Origin: Cannabis sativa | Lineage: Eukaryota > Streptophyta > Magnoliopsida > Rosales > Cannabaceae | DNA: 64,000 nucleotides | NCBI RefSeq assembly: GCF_029168945.1 | Contig: NC_083603.1 | Location: 22,010,001-22,074,000, forward strand | Direction of reading: 5' to 3' | Shown: piece by piece, positions 1 to 11,197 of the stretch | Position numbering within the stretch: position 1 is the stretch's first letter | How the letters are laid out: each line of letters begins with the position of its first letter | Position numbers and translations under genes: made by a program | Notes under the pieces: model-generated | Told to the model about the DNA's origin: nothing | Seen by the model: the letters and a program-made list of their open reading frames with translations, nothing else | Databases searched by the model: none

Positions 1-1043
1 GAATTTTGAATATATGAAAATAGAATTGAAAAATAGCATTTGAATCGAGAATCAAAGTTTATTATTAATCTCCTTACAAAAAAAAATTATTGTTAATTTG
101 TAAAGATAATATGGCTGGAAGAAGATGGAAAAATTGATTTTTATTTTATTTAATATGTATATAATGTTTTTTTTTCTTTTTTGAATAATATAAATTTATT
201 TTAATTAATTTTTAATTTTTAAAATTATTTTGTCTAAAAGAATTATTAGTTTGGCCAATACTATATTTACATGTAGCACTTTATTGATCAACTAACAGAA
301 CGATAAATTGAGTGTTAAGTTTACAAATTTGAGAAATCAATAGGAACTAAAATGATGACATCAACTTTATATGATTGAAATATAAAGATAATGCATTATG
401 AAAAAATTTGATTCATAATCTCACACCTGTTTTTCTTCTACATAATCTCACACTTGCTTTTTTTTGTTCAATTCATAATGTGTGATTCATAATAATTTTT
501 TCGATATAAAAATATTTTTCCTATATTCTGTAAAATAAAAAAAACTTCACACATGTATATAGTTATGAATATATATATATATAAATAATTGAATAATTAT
601 TTAATTTTATATTATTAATTTAATTTTTTTAAAAATAATTAATTTAAGATAGATATTTTTATAGAAAATTTATTAAAATAATAGTAAAGTATTAATTTGT
701 AAATTTATGCTCTAATAAAATATTAAAAAATTGAGAGAATTAAGGAAAAACAAATAGTTTTAAAGAGATTTTAGACCGTCACATCACCAGCTCATACTTC
801 TCCTTTATATATATAGACTAGATAGATATTACGTGCCAAGTCACGTATGTTAATTTTATTTTAGTTTTTAATTTTTTTTAATATCATAATTTTAAAATTA
901 ATAATATTCAATGTAGTGATAATCATTGAAATTTGAAAGCATAATAGTGATTTAAATAAAAACAAAAATTACTAAGTCTTACAATAAGTACATTAATAAA
1001 TATAAATTAATATGAGGAGTAATTCTAAATATCAATAATAATA
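1..1043. other. AT-rich host flank without a recognisable gene
   Basis: This stretch is strongly AT-rich, with short A/T runs and TA repeats. I find no protein-like reading frame, no structural RNA and no terminal structure of a transposon. It belongs to the oldest layer of the locus because element A is inserted downstream of it. What it does, if anything, cannot be told from the sequence. Confidence 0.6.
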
Positions 1044-1205
1044 GAGTAATTTGCGGAAAAAATACCTAAGTTTTACTCCGAGTAGCAGATAAATACCTAA
1101 GTCGTATTTTTGGCGGTAAAAATACCTTCTGTTAGAGTTCTGGAATTTCTGTAGGTATCTGACCGTTAAAGGCAGGTAAGTATCCACTTGTCATTTTCTC
1201 ATTGG
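1044..1205 (+). repeat. Dispersed repeat, copy 1 (partner at 41459-41635)
   Basis: Starting at GAGTAATTTGCGG, about 160 bases resemble 41459-41635 in the same orientation. Each copy holds two short internal units built on AATACCTAAGT, separated by a GAGTAGCAGATAA block. Before element A inserted, the two copies lay roughly 1.3 kb apart. The similarity fades into AT-rich DNA, and 1206-1406 is AT-rich without a gene. It may be one end of an old DNA transposon, but I could not find an inverted partner, so the class is open. Confidence 0.6.
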
Positions 1206-1411
1206 TCCAAATATATTAATTTTTATTTTTTAATAAAAAAATTATTTAAATATCTAAAATTAATATAAAAAAATGAAAAATATACTATAAAATTTTAAAC
1301 ATATATATATTTAAATATTTTTTTAAAAATAAATAAAGATTAAAACTAAGATTCTCTTTAAACCTAGATTACTAATCATTTAATAAAATAAAAAAAGACC
1401 TAAATTACTGT

Positions 1412-2142
1412 TGTTGACCGAGGTTTTTGGCAACTAATATAATAATAATATTTAAGAAAGCTGTAAGGAGTTAATGCACAAGATTTTTACGTGGTTGGGG
1501 CATTAATGAGCCTTAGTCCACGAGTCTGTATATTTATGAGAGTATTTATTACAGAGAATGTTCTTGGTGGTTTTTCTCTCTAGTTCTTATGAAACCCAGA
1601 ATTCTCGACCCTTGCCTTAATGAGTTTGGGGGGTATTTATAGTATTTTTATGAGGTGATCCCCAGAACTGAGGTACATGTCTTTCTGTAATATTTAGTAA
1701 AGGCACACATTCCCAACGAGTACATCATGGGAAGTGCATGGTCTAATCCCTAGGCTTTTTAGGGGTTTAATGGATGTAATCCATTATCCTTTCTGGACTG
1801 ATGTGATTTCTCATAAAGTAACCGTCACTAGGCTCATTAATCATAGCGTAGTAGCTGCAGAAGGGGGGTTACGCCGTCAGACTTTAATACTTATGGCAGT
1901 TCCAATACACCTCCTCCCATACGGCATTAAATGCGAGGTGACTGTTCAGATAGGATTTGATGTCTCCCAGAGGTGCTTCGTTATAGCCTTGCTCTCCGAG
2001 AGTATGTGAAACCTTCGTGCCTTCTCCGGGAGGCATGTTAAGTGTTGATCCTTTTAATTAAGGGGACTTAGTCGAATCATCTCAAAGTCTTGCTTCTTCA
2101 ATCCACGTGTCACAGACCCGGTTGGTCCACGTATTTTGGACA
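1412..2142 (-). repeat. 3' LTR of element A, inner edge truncated
   Basis: This copy matches the right LTR closely up to position 2142 and then stops matching, while the right LTR runs about 15 bases further to its CAACA terminus. The missing inner edge also takes the polypurine tract with it. Reading frames inside this stretch are LTR sequence and have counterparts in the other LTR, so they are not genes. Confidence 0.9.
1632..1641 (-). promoter_or_regulatory. TATA-like box of the element A LTR
   Basis: On the minus strand the sequence is CTATAAATAC. The identical box is at 40126-40135 in the 5' LTR, where it would drive the element's transcript. The position inside both LTRs and the good TATA match support the call. 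The start site is not determinable here. Confidence 0.5.
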
Positions 2143-2658
2143 TAATCACTTCGACAGAGGAGCGGTATCAGAAGTACCTCTTCAGGAGGGAACAGGAGCT
2201 GGCTTACATCAAGGCCCAGGCTGCTGCTGGGAGGACCCTTCGCCTGGAAGCTGGCGCGGATAGGAGGCCCTCCAGGCCCAAGCCTTTGGTCCCAGTTCCT
2301 AACACTGGTGCTTCAGATGCCAGTACTTCAGGTTCCGGTAAGTCTCCTTTAGTAATTCACCATGTCCCCTCGGTCCGAGAGTATACCCAATGTAGGCCCA
2401 TAGGATTTGATGAGTGTCTTTATAAGTTTAGGATGCCTTCCACTCGGTGGGGGAATCATGCCAAAGACTTCTATTTTTCCCACTTAGGTCGTTTTTTGGG
2501 TCGATCCCGGACGACCTCTGGACCTCCTGCACCCATTCCCCTGGATCATTCATCTCACTTGTCCTCTAGCTGGTACCTCCCCTCGGATAACTTTCTTGGG
2601 GATGACGAAGCCAACAGTATAATTCAAGACTTTGCTAGGGCTGAATTAGAGAGTCGGG

Positions 2659-2742
2659 GTAGGATTAGCTTTATTGCTTTGTTGTTGGGTGCCTGCCTTG
2701 TTATAGTTATTCTAACACTTTGTTTATTTTTTTTTGTTGCAG
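2659..2742 (+). other. Intron 1 of the antisense gene in element A
   Basis: The stretch begins GTAGG and ends after a long T-rich tract with TTGCAG, both good plant splice signals. It is 84 bases, a multiple of three without a stop, so it can be mistaken for coding sequence. Read through, it encodes an almost entirely hydrophobic segment out of keeping with the charged exons around it. An alternative acceptor lies three bases further on. Confidence 0.7.
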
Positions 2743-3425
2743 CAGCCAGGCCAATAGAAGATCTTCTGGCGACTCTCGCCGGGGCCCATAGCCCGGATCC
2801 TTCTCTGCCTCTAGCCTCATCCCAACTGGTGACTCCCGGGAGATCATCGTCCAGTGCCCCCTTAGGCACAATAGTCTTGGTAGACGAAGAAGGGGAAGTT
2901 GAGGAGGATGAGGGCGAGATTGTGGCTGCCCTTGAGCGCAAGCAGAAGGGTAAGATGGTTGAGGCCGAGTCCTCCAAACGGTCCAGGAGGAGGGACACTC
3001 CGACTGTTAGCACCGACTCCGGGATTCCTTCTGAAGCGGAGGAACACACTGTGCCGCATGGTATTGTTCTCACTCCAGTCCCCGCAGACAAGGAAAGGCA
3101 AATGCTCCGCATCCCTAAACATAACTATGCCCTAGACGAGTTCAGCCGGGGACATGCTGAGGTGGAGGCCTTGAAGAAGGTCTTGCGGGAGGAGCAACAA
3201 AACACCTTGCGTGAGGACGCCTTCAGGAATCTCTGGGACCTGAACATGGATCCCCTGACGGACTGGTTCAACCACTTTGTTGGTCCTGCCCTCGCCCCTT
3301 TCGCCTCCGAGATGACCAGCCAGTTTGTCTCCCATCAGACTCAATTCCCACCCAAGAGATACGCAGCTTGTGCCTCAACGAACTTTGTTTATCAGGTTCA
3401 GGACATCAGCGCTGCTCTGGCTGCG

Positions 3426-3507
3426 GTGAGTTCTTACGATTCGTTCCTTTCTTTTCGCTTATATTTTGTCTTGAAGCATCTGATTTCATTCTTATTTCTT
3501 TTTTCAG
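3426..3507 (+). other. Intron 2 of the antisense gene in element A
   Basis: It starts GTGAGT immediately after a complete codon and ends TTTTTTCAG. At 82 bases it shifts frame if retained, and unspliced reading hits a stop at 3548. Splicing joins the upstream frame to the one that continues to 4098, with a coherent charged helix-like protein on both sides. That frame logic is the main support. Confidence 0.75.
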
Positions 3508-4098
3508 ATCACTGCAGAGACCGGCCGCCTCTCAAAGACCCTGATTGATCGTGGGTACGTCATGTCCGAATTCAGGGGCATGGACGAGAGCGTGAAGAGT
3601 CGGCGGGACTTGTCAGCTGAGAGGAGGGCATTCCGAGAGGAGGCCCAGTAGAGGGAGGCTCAGGCGAAGGCAAAGCACTGGGAGGAGCTGAGGGCGGAGG
3701 GTGAGGCTACAACCAAGGCTAAGCGCGAGCTAGGGGAAGCCTGGGAGGCCATGGATGAAATGGTCACTAAGTTAAAGTCCTTGGAGGAGCTGCACCAGGT
3801 GGACTTGGAGTCGACGGCCAACCTGACTGTGGAGGTGAAGGAGCTGAGGAATTTTAAGGACCAAGCCTTAAAAAGGGCCAAAAGAGATGAGCTCCTGACC
3901 CCCGTCTCCTGCAAGCACTGCATCAAGCGTTTTGACGATGGCGTCTACATGGCCTGGCACTCGAATGGCCAGAGCATCAAGCTTGACTTTTATCCCAAAC
4001 TTGAGGAAGCCCTCGTTTGCTTCCGGGAGAAGAAGAAAAGGCTTGACGCTTTGCTTGAAGAACGACGGGGCCCTCGTCTTCCTCCCCGCATTGATTAG

Positions 4099-4516
4099 GC
4101 TGACCAGTTCAACCAGTTCACCACTACAGTTATTTTTCTTTTTCTTTACATTTACAGTCTCTTTTCCTTTTTTTTCAGACAATTTAATTATTATCTTTTA
4201 AGGGGAGATAATTTCTAAGGCCCGTCCCCAGGCCTTTAATGTTTTATTTAGGACCTGTTTGTTTTTTTTAGGTCAGGATATCTTTTACACTTGCATCTAA
4301 ATATATACATATATATTTTGCTTAGATATATATTCTGCTTGATTTTGTTTTTATTTTTGGCCTGTTTTACATTTGTCCGTATGGTATGCCTTAGTACCCC
4401 CCGGAGTGGCATGAAAACATTGTTTTTAAGGCACTAAGCTTTATTCATAAATTTAGAGGTTGCATACACTTTTCGGTACAAATTCTCTTAACAAAGCCTA
4501 AGTTTACATCTTTTGA
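4099..4516. other. Spacer between antisense gene and integrase of element A
   Basis: This gap lies between two converging genes: the antisense ORF ends at 4098 and the integrase ends at 4517. It is T-rich and has no coding signal. Because both transcripts would end here, it probably holds 3' ends for each, but I see no decisive polyadenylation signal. Confidence 0.5.
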
Positions 4517-5228
4517 CTATTGGTAATACTTCTGGAGATGATAAGCGTTCCAGGCCCTAGGCACCATGGTTCCGTCCAATCTTTTTAGCTTATAGGTCCC
4601 GGAGCCGATCTCATCCTCGATTTCATATGCTCCTTCCCAATTTGGCCCAAGTACCCCTACTCCGGGTTCCTGAGTGGCTGTGAAGACTCTTCTTAAGACC
4701 ATATCACCAATAACGAATTTTCTACTTTTAACCTTAGAGTTAAAGTACTTAGTCACCTTCTTCTGATAAGTCGTCATTCGTATTTGAGACTCATCCCGGA
4801 GTTCCTCAATCTGATCCAACGCTTCTTGTAATAAAGCCTTGTTTGCTGTTGGATCGTAAGTTGTTCTCCTGTGGGATGGGAATAATGTTTCCACTGGGAC
4901 CATTGCCTCACAACCGTACGCCATTGAAAATGGGGAGTGGCCGGTCGTGGTTCTTGGGGTTGTCCGGTAGGCCCATAACACTCTTGGCAATTCTTTGGGC
5001 CAATTGTTTTTGCAGGCCAGCAACTTTTTCTTTAGGGTGACCTTTAGGATTTTGTTGACCGCTTTTGCTTGTCCGTTTGCTTGCGGCCTTGCCACTGCGG
5101 AGAAGCTTTTAACGACTCCGTGTTGGTTGCAGAAGTCGGTGAATTCTTCGCAGTCAAAATGTTTCCCATTGTCTGAGACTATTTTGTGAGGCAAGCCGTA
5201 TTGACATACTATGTTTTTGATAACAAAG
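4517..5228 (-). pseudogene. Element A integrase, C-terminal half (cut off by B)
   Basis: This piece resumes the integrase core right at the TSD of element B. It begins with the second half of the core, including the catalytic Asp in VSDNGKHF, and continues through the usual LWAYRTTPRTTTGHSPF block to a C-terminal domain ending HLQKYYQ and a stop. The place of the catalytic Glu reads NGQAKAVNK; in Tat relatives it is normally GQVEA, so the Glu is replaced by Lys. The N-terminal half is at 34559-35371. Eleven residues read before this segment come from B's LTR and are not integrase. Confidence 0.9.
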
Positions 5229-5803
5229 TGTTGGGTTTTATGCCCTAAATAAAAACTCATTTCAATATAATCAGATTTACTTATTAATATAGATCAGAAA
5301 TAACATTTAATGTTGCATGGTTCACATGATTTATTTCATGATTATATGTACATAATGTATAAATTCATCTAAAACCCTTTTCACATACTTGATCCTGTTT
5401 ATTGTGCTGTCAACACATTGGAAAGTAAACATGACTATGTGAATAAAGTTTCCTAGATTTATCAGACTTGGGGTTTTACTGATATGATAATCTACAACAG
5501 AGTTTACTTGCATTCGGAGAAATGCTATGTTCTTTCCAGAGCATTGGTTAAAGTAAAGCTCAGCTTGGATGCATGGAGTATGCATCGGAAGGGACCGATA
5601 TTGAACTTTGACTTAGATTTATTAAACTTACCGTAATATCTATTCAAGTCAATATCGCCTAGTTGATCCTAGATCAAATGATCTTAATCCTGTTTTGATT
5701 AGGCTCGATCTCAAGAGGCTATTCATGTTCTTTGATTTGTTAGTTAAGCCTAGTTTTGGGTCAGGGTGATACGTACATTTTGGGAACACGGTAGTGCAAT
5801 TGA
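5229..5803 (+). repeat. 5' LTR of element B, first part
   Basis: These 575 bases match the start of the 3' LTR at 32664, with about a dozen differences. The LTR resumes at 15628 after element C. Together the two parts give about 1896 bases, against 1895 for the other LTR. The last five bases, ATTGA (5799-5803), are the target-site duplication of C. Confidence 0.93.
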
Positions 5804-7685
5804 TGTTGGAAGTTATTTTACCAGGAACTTAGATCTACTCACAAGTATGTTGATTTAACAACCTAAATATGAACTTCTAAAACGATATGAAATTAAACAC
5901 ATAAGAGTATCAGAAATCTTACAGTGATTGCAGCGGAATATATATGTCTCCTCCCACTCAGATTTCTAACCCTTGATTCCTTTCTGTAGCAGAGTATAAT
6001 CAAGATCTGAGCCCGAAAGTCCTTCTTTGTTGTTTCTGAAATCTACACAGCCTTCCTTACTATGATTGAGGTATTACTTGATGTGTGTGGGCACTACTCT
6101 AGCACTCATACATTTCGAAACAGTGAAGGTATAGAGAGAGAGAGGGTGGCGGCTCAGAGAGAATTTTCTGAGAGAAAATTCTTTCAGAATAATGCTGTGA
6201 AAAGCTTGTACAGAGATGTTAAACTCTGAGGCCTTTGCCTTCTATTTATAGAAGACCACCAAGGGCTATGATTGACATTTTGAACTGAGAAAATCAAGGG
6301 AAAAGGAAGGTAAAGGGCCGGCCTAGGCAATGTGGAAACAAGGCTTGCCTCTTTTCCAACTTTCCTTTTCCTACACTTGATAATTTCCCTTTTTGTGAAA
6401 AATTGCCATTTCCATTGTTCAACCATATTAATGATAAATCTAATTACTTAATAATTAAAAATAATTATCAAATAATATATTATCATTTATTTTATTAATA
6501 ATGAAACTAATTAAAGTTTCCTAATTAATAAATATGCCCTTCAAAATCTCTATTTACTGTTTTGCCCTTAATGAGTGCTAAATTCTCAAACTGACAAGTC
6601 TATCTTGAGAATTTTTAATTGATTAATTAAAATCAATTAAATGAGTCCTGCAAGTAATATCATCTCAACTAGTGAGGGGACCATGGGTCTATATATCCGA
6701 GCTTCCAATAAGCAGATCTTGAATTTACCACTTTAATTCACTGACTTATTAATTCTTCGTTGAATCCACACATAGAACTCAGAATTGCACTCTCAGTATA
6801 TAGAATGCTCTATATGTTCCACCACATAGACACATTATTAGTTATCCATTGTTATAATCCTAATGTGATCAATGATCCTCTATATGGATGATCTACACTG
6901 TAAAGGGACTTAGATTACCGTAACACCCTACAATGTATTTTATCCTTAAAACACTTAACCCTGTATAAATGATATTTCAACTAAGTGAAATGAGTACTCA
7001 ATCATTTATCTCGTTTGGTTAAGCTCGAAGGAAATCACCCTTTGCTTACTATTCGCCAGATAGAAGCTATAGACTCCATATTTATGTTAGCGCACCCACT
7101 CAATCGCACTACCGTGTTCCCAAAATGTATGTATTGCCCAGACTCAAGTTTTAGGCTTAACTAACAAATCAAAGAACACGAATAACACTCTTGAAATTAA
7201 GCCTAACCATATCAGGATTTAGATCATGTGATCTAGGATCAACTTCTGATATTGAATTGAATAGATGTTTATGGTAAGTTTCAAAATCTAATTCAAAGTT
7301 CAATATCGGTCCATTCCAATGCATACTCCATGCATCCAACCTGAGCTTTACTTTAACCTATGTTCTGGAAAGAACATAACATTTCTCCAAATGTAAGTAA
7401 ACTCTGTTGTAGATTGTCATATCAGTGAAACCCAGTGTTCTGATAAATCTAGGAATACTTTATTCACATAGTCATGTTTATTTTCCACTGTGTTGACAAC
7501 ACAATAAACATGTTCAAGTATGTGAAAAGGGTTTGGATGAATTTATAAATCAAATAGACAAGCAATTGATTAAGTGAACCAAAACATACACAAGTGAATG
7601 AAAAAATTACTTCTGTTACTTTATTGATATAGAATAATCTGGATTACATTGAAACAGAGTTTTATTTAGGGCATAAAGCCCAACA
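5804..7685 (-). repeat. 3' LTR of element C
   Basis: It is 1882 bases long and nearly identical to 13741-15622. On the element's own strand it starts TGTTGGG and ends CCAACA. A TATA-like box reads CTATAAATAG on the minus strand at 6242-6251 (14179-14188 in the 5' LTR). An 80-codon frame at 6184-6426 recurs in the other LTR and is not a gene. Confidence 0.95.
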
Positions 7686-7702
7686 AACTCCCACTTGCAC
7701 TA
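7686..7702 (-). promoter_or_regulatory. Polypurine tract of element C
   Basis: On the minus strand the sequence directly before the 3' LTR reads GCAAGTGGGAGTT. This is the purine-rich primer for plus-strand synthesis, and the same tract precedes the 3' LTR of element B. Confidence 0.8.
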
Positions 7703-7714
7703 ATATAAAACAAA

Positions 7715-8310
7715 TCAGTACATTTCAATTAATCCTAAATTCTGACGGTGCTTTTCGAATGAAGTTACTGCCAAGACTTTGGTGAATGGATCAGCCAAGT
7801 TATCCTGCGTATCCACTTTCTCCACCAGTACATCCCCTCTTGCCACATATTCTCTGATAATATCATACTTTCTTTCTATGTGCTTACTTCTCTTGTGGCT
7901 CCGAGGTTCCTTACTGTTGGCTATAGCTCCAGTGTTATCACAAAGCAGGACTAGAGGCCTTTCCATTCCAGGAACTACACCAAGACTGGTGAAGTACCTC
8001 CTAAGCCAGACAACCTCTTTAGCTGCTTCAGCCGCAGCTATGTATTCTGCCTCCATGGTAGAATCCGAAATCGCAGTTTGTTTAGAACTTCTCCAAACCA
8101 CTGCTCCACCCCCAAGAGTAAACACCATCCCAGATGTAGATTTCTTGTCTTCAAGACATCCCTGGAAATCTGAGTCTGTATAGCCTAAGGGATTCAAAGC
8201 ACCACCCTTGTAGACTAATACATAATCTCTTGTACTCTTTAAGTATTTCAAAATATACTTAACCGCGTTCCAATGTACCCTTCCTGGATTTGGCTGTTTG
8301 AGAGAGAGCA
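7715..8310 (-). pseudogene. Element C RNase H region
   Basis: The frame covers the C-terminal part of Copia pol. It contains DSDFQGCLEDKKSTSG, the conserved MEAEYIAAAEAAKE block with an RNase H acidic residue, LLCDNTGAI, and the typical HKRSKHIERKYD and LADPFTKVL ends. It is in another frame than the upstream RT. The residues just before the HWNAVKYILKYL segment do not belong to it: about 80 codons usually found between the RT and this segment are missing. It stops at 7715, a short distance before the polypurine tract. Confidence 0.9.
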
Positions 8311-10802
8311 AGGGATCTGTTCTTCCAGTTTCTGACAATCTGAATACCAAGAACATAGGCTGCTTCACCCAAGTCTTTCATGTCGAATTGAGTGTCAAGC
8401 AATTCCTTGATGTGAGTCATTTTCTTGATATTGTTTCCAATGATCAAAATGTCATCAACATAAAGGACCAGGAATACTACTACTTGGTTTTCCTTGAGTT
8501 GGTAAACACAAGGTTCATCTTCATTCTGATGAAAGCCGTAGGTCTTGATGATCTCATCAAACCTTTTGTTCCATGAGCGAGAAGCTTGCTTAAGCCCATA
8601 TATGGACCTATTTAATTTGCAAACTTTATTCTCCTGCCCAGGAAGAACATAACCTTCTGGTTGCTCCATATAGATGGTTTCTTCAAGAAGCCCATTAAGA
8701 AAGGCTGTCTTGACATCCATTTGCCAGATTTCATAATCTAAAGCGGCAGCTATGGAGAGAAGAATTCGGATGGATTTGAGCATGGCAACAGGACTAAAAG
8801 TTTCCTCATAGTCCACACCTTCTCTTTGGGTATAACCCTTGGCGACCAGTCTAGCTTTGAAAGTTTCGACTTCGCCTCCAGCACCTCTTTTCTTCTTGTA
8901 GACCCATTTACATCCAATTGGACGAAAATCTTCAGGTGGTTCTACATATTCCCAGACTTTGTTCTTCTTCATGGAATCCATTTCTGAATCCATACCGGCT
9001 GATCCTCGCTTCCGTTGCGGACTTGCCATTGCCTGTTTATAGGTCAATGGGTCGTCATCAATACCGTCACCAACGACCATATTGATTTCACCATCCAAGC
9101 CATAACGAGATGGTTTCGTTGAAACCCTCCCACTACGACGAGGAGCGGTGACTTTCTGAACAGGAGCTTTAGTAGTAGTTTTCTCAGTTGCTACAACTGA
9201 GGGAGTGGGATGTTCCTCTTCTTGAGTAGAAGAAGATGGTACATTTGAAGGAACAGTATCTGTGAGCATTTCCTCTAATACAATTTTACTTTTCGGTTTG
9301 TTGTCTTTCATATAGTTCTCTTCAAGGAAAGTAGCATTTGTAGAGACAAACACTTTGTTATCCTTGTGACTATAGAATAGTCCACCCCTAGTCTCTTTAG
9401 AATTTCCGACAAACATGCAAACCTCAGTTCGCGATTCCAGTTTGCTTTCTTTCTTTCTTAAGACGTGAGAAGGGCACCCCCAAATCCTATAATGGCGCAA
9501 ACTAGGTGTGCGACCATTCCATAGTTCGACGGGTGTCTTAGGGACTGCTTTCGATGGAACAACATTTAAAATGTCGTTTGCCATTTGAATAGCATATCCC
9601 CAGAAGGACGTAGACAGAGTTGAGTAACTCAGCATAGACCTAACCATTTCTAAGAGAGTGCGATTTCTTCTTTCTGCAACTCCATTCTGTTGTGGAGTGC
9701 TAGGGGCAGTATATTGGGATTCAATTCCAAGTTCAATTAAATGATCTTTGAACTGCATATCCATATATTCTCCACCCCTATCAGTTCGCAAGATCTTTAA
9801 TGTTTTACCTAATTGTTTTTGAGCCAAAGCATGAAATTCCTGAAACTTGTCAAACGTTTCAGATTTCTTTTGCATTAGGTAAAGAAAACTATATCTAGAG
9901 AAATCGTCAATGAAAGTGACGAAATACTCATAACCTCCTCTGGCTTTTACATTCAGCGGTCCGCAAACATCTGAATGTACTAACCCTAGGGGTTCTTTGG
10001 CACGCTCTCCCTTTGCAGAGAAAGAACGTTTGGTCATTTTGCCTTCTAGGCAAGACTCGCAGACTGGCAGCTCTCCTAAGACGACATTTTTCAATGGACC
10101 GTCTTTAGTTAGCCTATTGAGTCTATCAAAGCCTATATGACCTAAACGTAAATGCCATAGATAAGTTTGATCATCATTATCAATCTCTTTTCTCTTAAGG
10201 CTTCTAGGTCTAGCTACATTGAAAAGTTCAGTATTTAGTGAGATTTGAGTATCAGGTCTTAAAACATAAAGCCCTCGTTCCATGTTTGCAACACATATAT
10301 GAAATCCATTACGAGAAATTGAACAATTTGAACTCGAAAAATTCAATATATAAAATTGTGTCTGTAAACATGAAACACTAATCAAGTTTCTACTAAAATT
10401 AGGAATATATAAAACATTCTCTAAAAGTAAAAACTTCTTAGAATTAAACTTGATTCGGGCTGTTCCTCTTGCTTTAACTGATACCAACTCGCCATTTCCA
10501 ACTTTAAGCTTTAACTCATCTGGGTGAAGATTCTCCCAAGTTTCAAGCAGCTGTAATGAAGAACATACATGGTTAGTAGATCCAGAATCAACAATCCATG
10601 AGGATTTGTCGTTCTCTAAAACACATGATTCAAATACAAAAGCATCACCTTCGTTTGAATTGTCTAGAAGCCTGGGACATTGTTCTTCTTTATGTCCCTT
10701 TCCATTACAATTCGCACATAGAACATGATGTCTGACATTTGTACTTGAAGAAGCAGCTTTGTTGGAGCCCTCATGCTTAATCTTCTTCCTCTGATTAAAC
10801 TT
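8300..10802 (-). pseudogene. Element C zinc knuckle, protease, integrase and reverse transcriptase
   Basis: One frame is open from about 10802 to the break near 8300. In order it has a zinc knuckle CANCNGKGHKEEQC, the protease site WIVDSGSTNH (DSG at 10589-10581), the integrase HHCC region with LWHLRLGHIG and CESCLEGK, the integrase core with VHSDVCGPL, RTDRGGEY and NGVAERRNR, then RT with AFLNG and YVDDIL. No ATG lies between the frame's start and the integrase, because this part is normally made as a fusion with Gag. It ends in the LGIQIVRNWKN region, where a deletion removes the rest of the RT. The catalytic residues that remain look intact. The Copia lineage is not assigned. Confidence 0.92.
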
Positions 10803-11197
10803 GCAATGCTAGCAGGTCTCATTGCAATCAGATCCCGCTCATGGGCCCTCAACTCAGACTCGAGTTTGTCCATGTCGGAGGAGTTAGGATTGTTCAATAA
10901 GTAATATAGAACAAAACTGTTATACTCCTGAGGAAGACTATAAAGTATGAGTTTCACCCATTGTTCCTTTGATAAATCAATTCCTAGTAGATTTGCCTTT
11001 TGGAATTTCAGATTCATCAACAATAGGTGCGAGTTAATGCAACTACCAGGATGCATTTTAACACTATTGAGTTCTTTTGCAAAGATACTAACTAGGAGTG
11101 GATCGGGATGAGGGTTATTCATTTTGGCACTACAACATATCAATAAACAGAAGTAAGGTTTCGGTTCTATAAATTCATACACAGGTTCAGAAAACAA
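10803..11197 (-). pseudogene. Element C gag remnant
   Basis: The middle of a Copia Gag is recognisable: a segment with SKEQWVKLILYSLPQEYN followed by MDKLESELRAHERDLI, which is the UBN2-type gag fold. The usual N-terminal hundred or so residues before KMHPGSC are missing or unrecognisable. After RPASIASL the frame is wrong: the zinc-knuckle region continues in the next frame from 10802, so one base was probably lost near 10805. The start codon is uncertain; an ATG at about 11122 is as plausible as 11197. Confidence 0.8.

Larger units (their letters stand above)
2143..4098 (+). pseudogene. Spliced antisense accessory gene of element A, 5'-truncated, one in-frame stop
   Basis: This gene runs opposite to gag-pol, between the integrase and the 3' LTR. 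Extra ORFs in this place and orientation are known from Tat-lineage elements such as Grande; their function is unknown. I infer three exons: about 2143-2658, 2743-3425 and 3508-4098. The reading frame is open from the LTR edge with no ATG there, so the N-terminus is probably lost. Exon 2 has acidic and basic low-complexity stretches followed by a conserved-looking segment (around 3100-3425). Exon 3 is charged and heptad-like, a likely coiled coil (about 3550-3870), then a compact C-terminal segment ending at a stop at 4098. A TAG at 3649-3651 interrupts exon 3 in frame, in a Gln/Glu-rich context. Splicing is inferred from splice signals and frame, not observed. Confidence 0.75.

Noticed and set aside
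780..850. Helitron end from the AGACTAGATAGAT-like stretch
   Set aside because: I found no CTRR end with a preceding hairpin and no matching second end. The resemblance is too weak.
1734..2009. A small plus-strand protein, related to 40209-40442
   Set aside because: Both are within the LTRs of element A, opposite to its transcript. No domain is recognisable.
2136..2145. Start of the antisense gene at a TTG at 2136
   Set aside because: The TTG lies in the last bases of the LTR and is not a credible eukaryotic start. The gene is more likely truncated at this join.
6184..6426. An 80-codon minus-strand protein, repeated at 14121-14363
   Set aside because: Both copies lie at the same place in the two LTRs of element C and have no domain. 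The identity is LTR identity.
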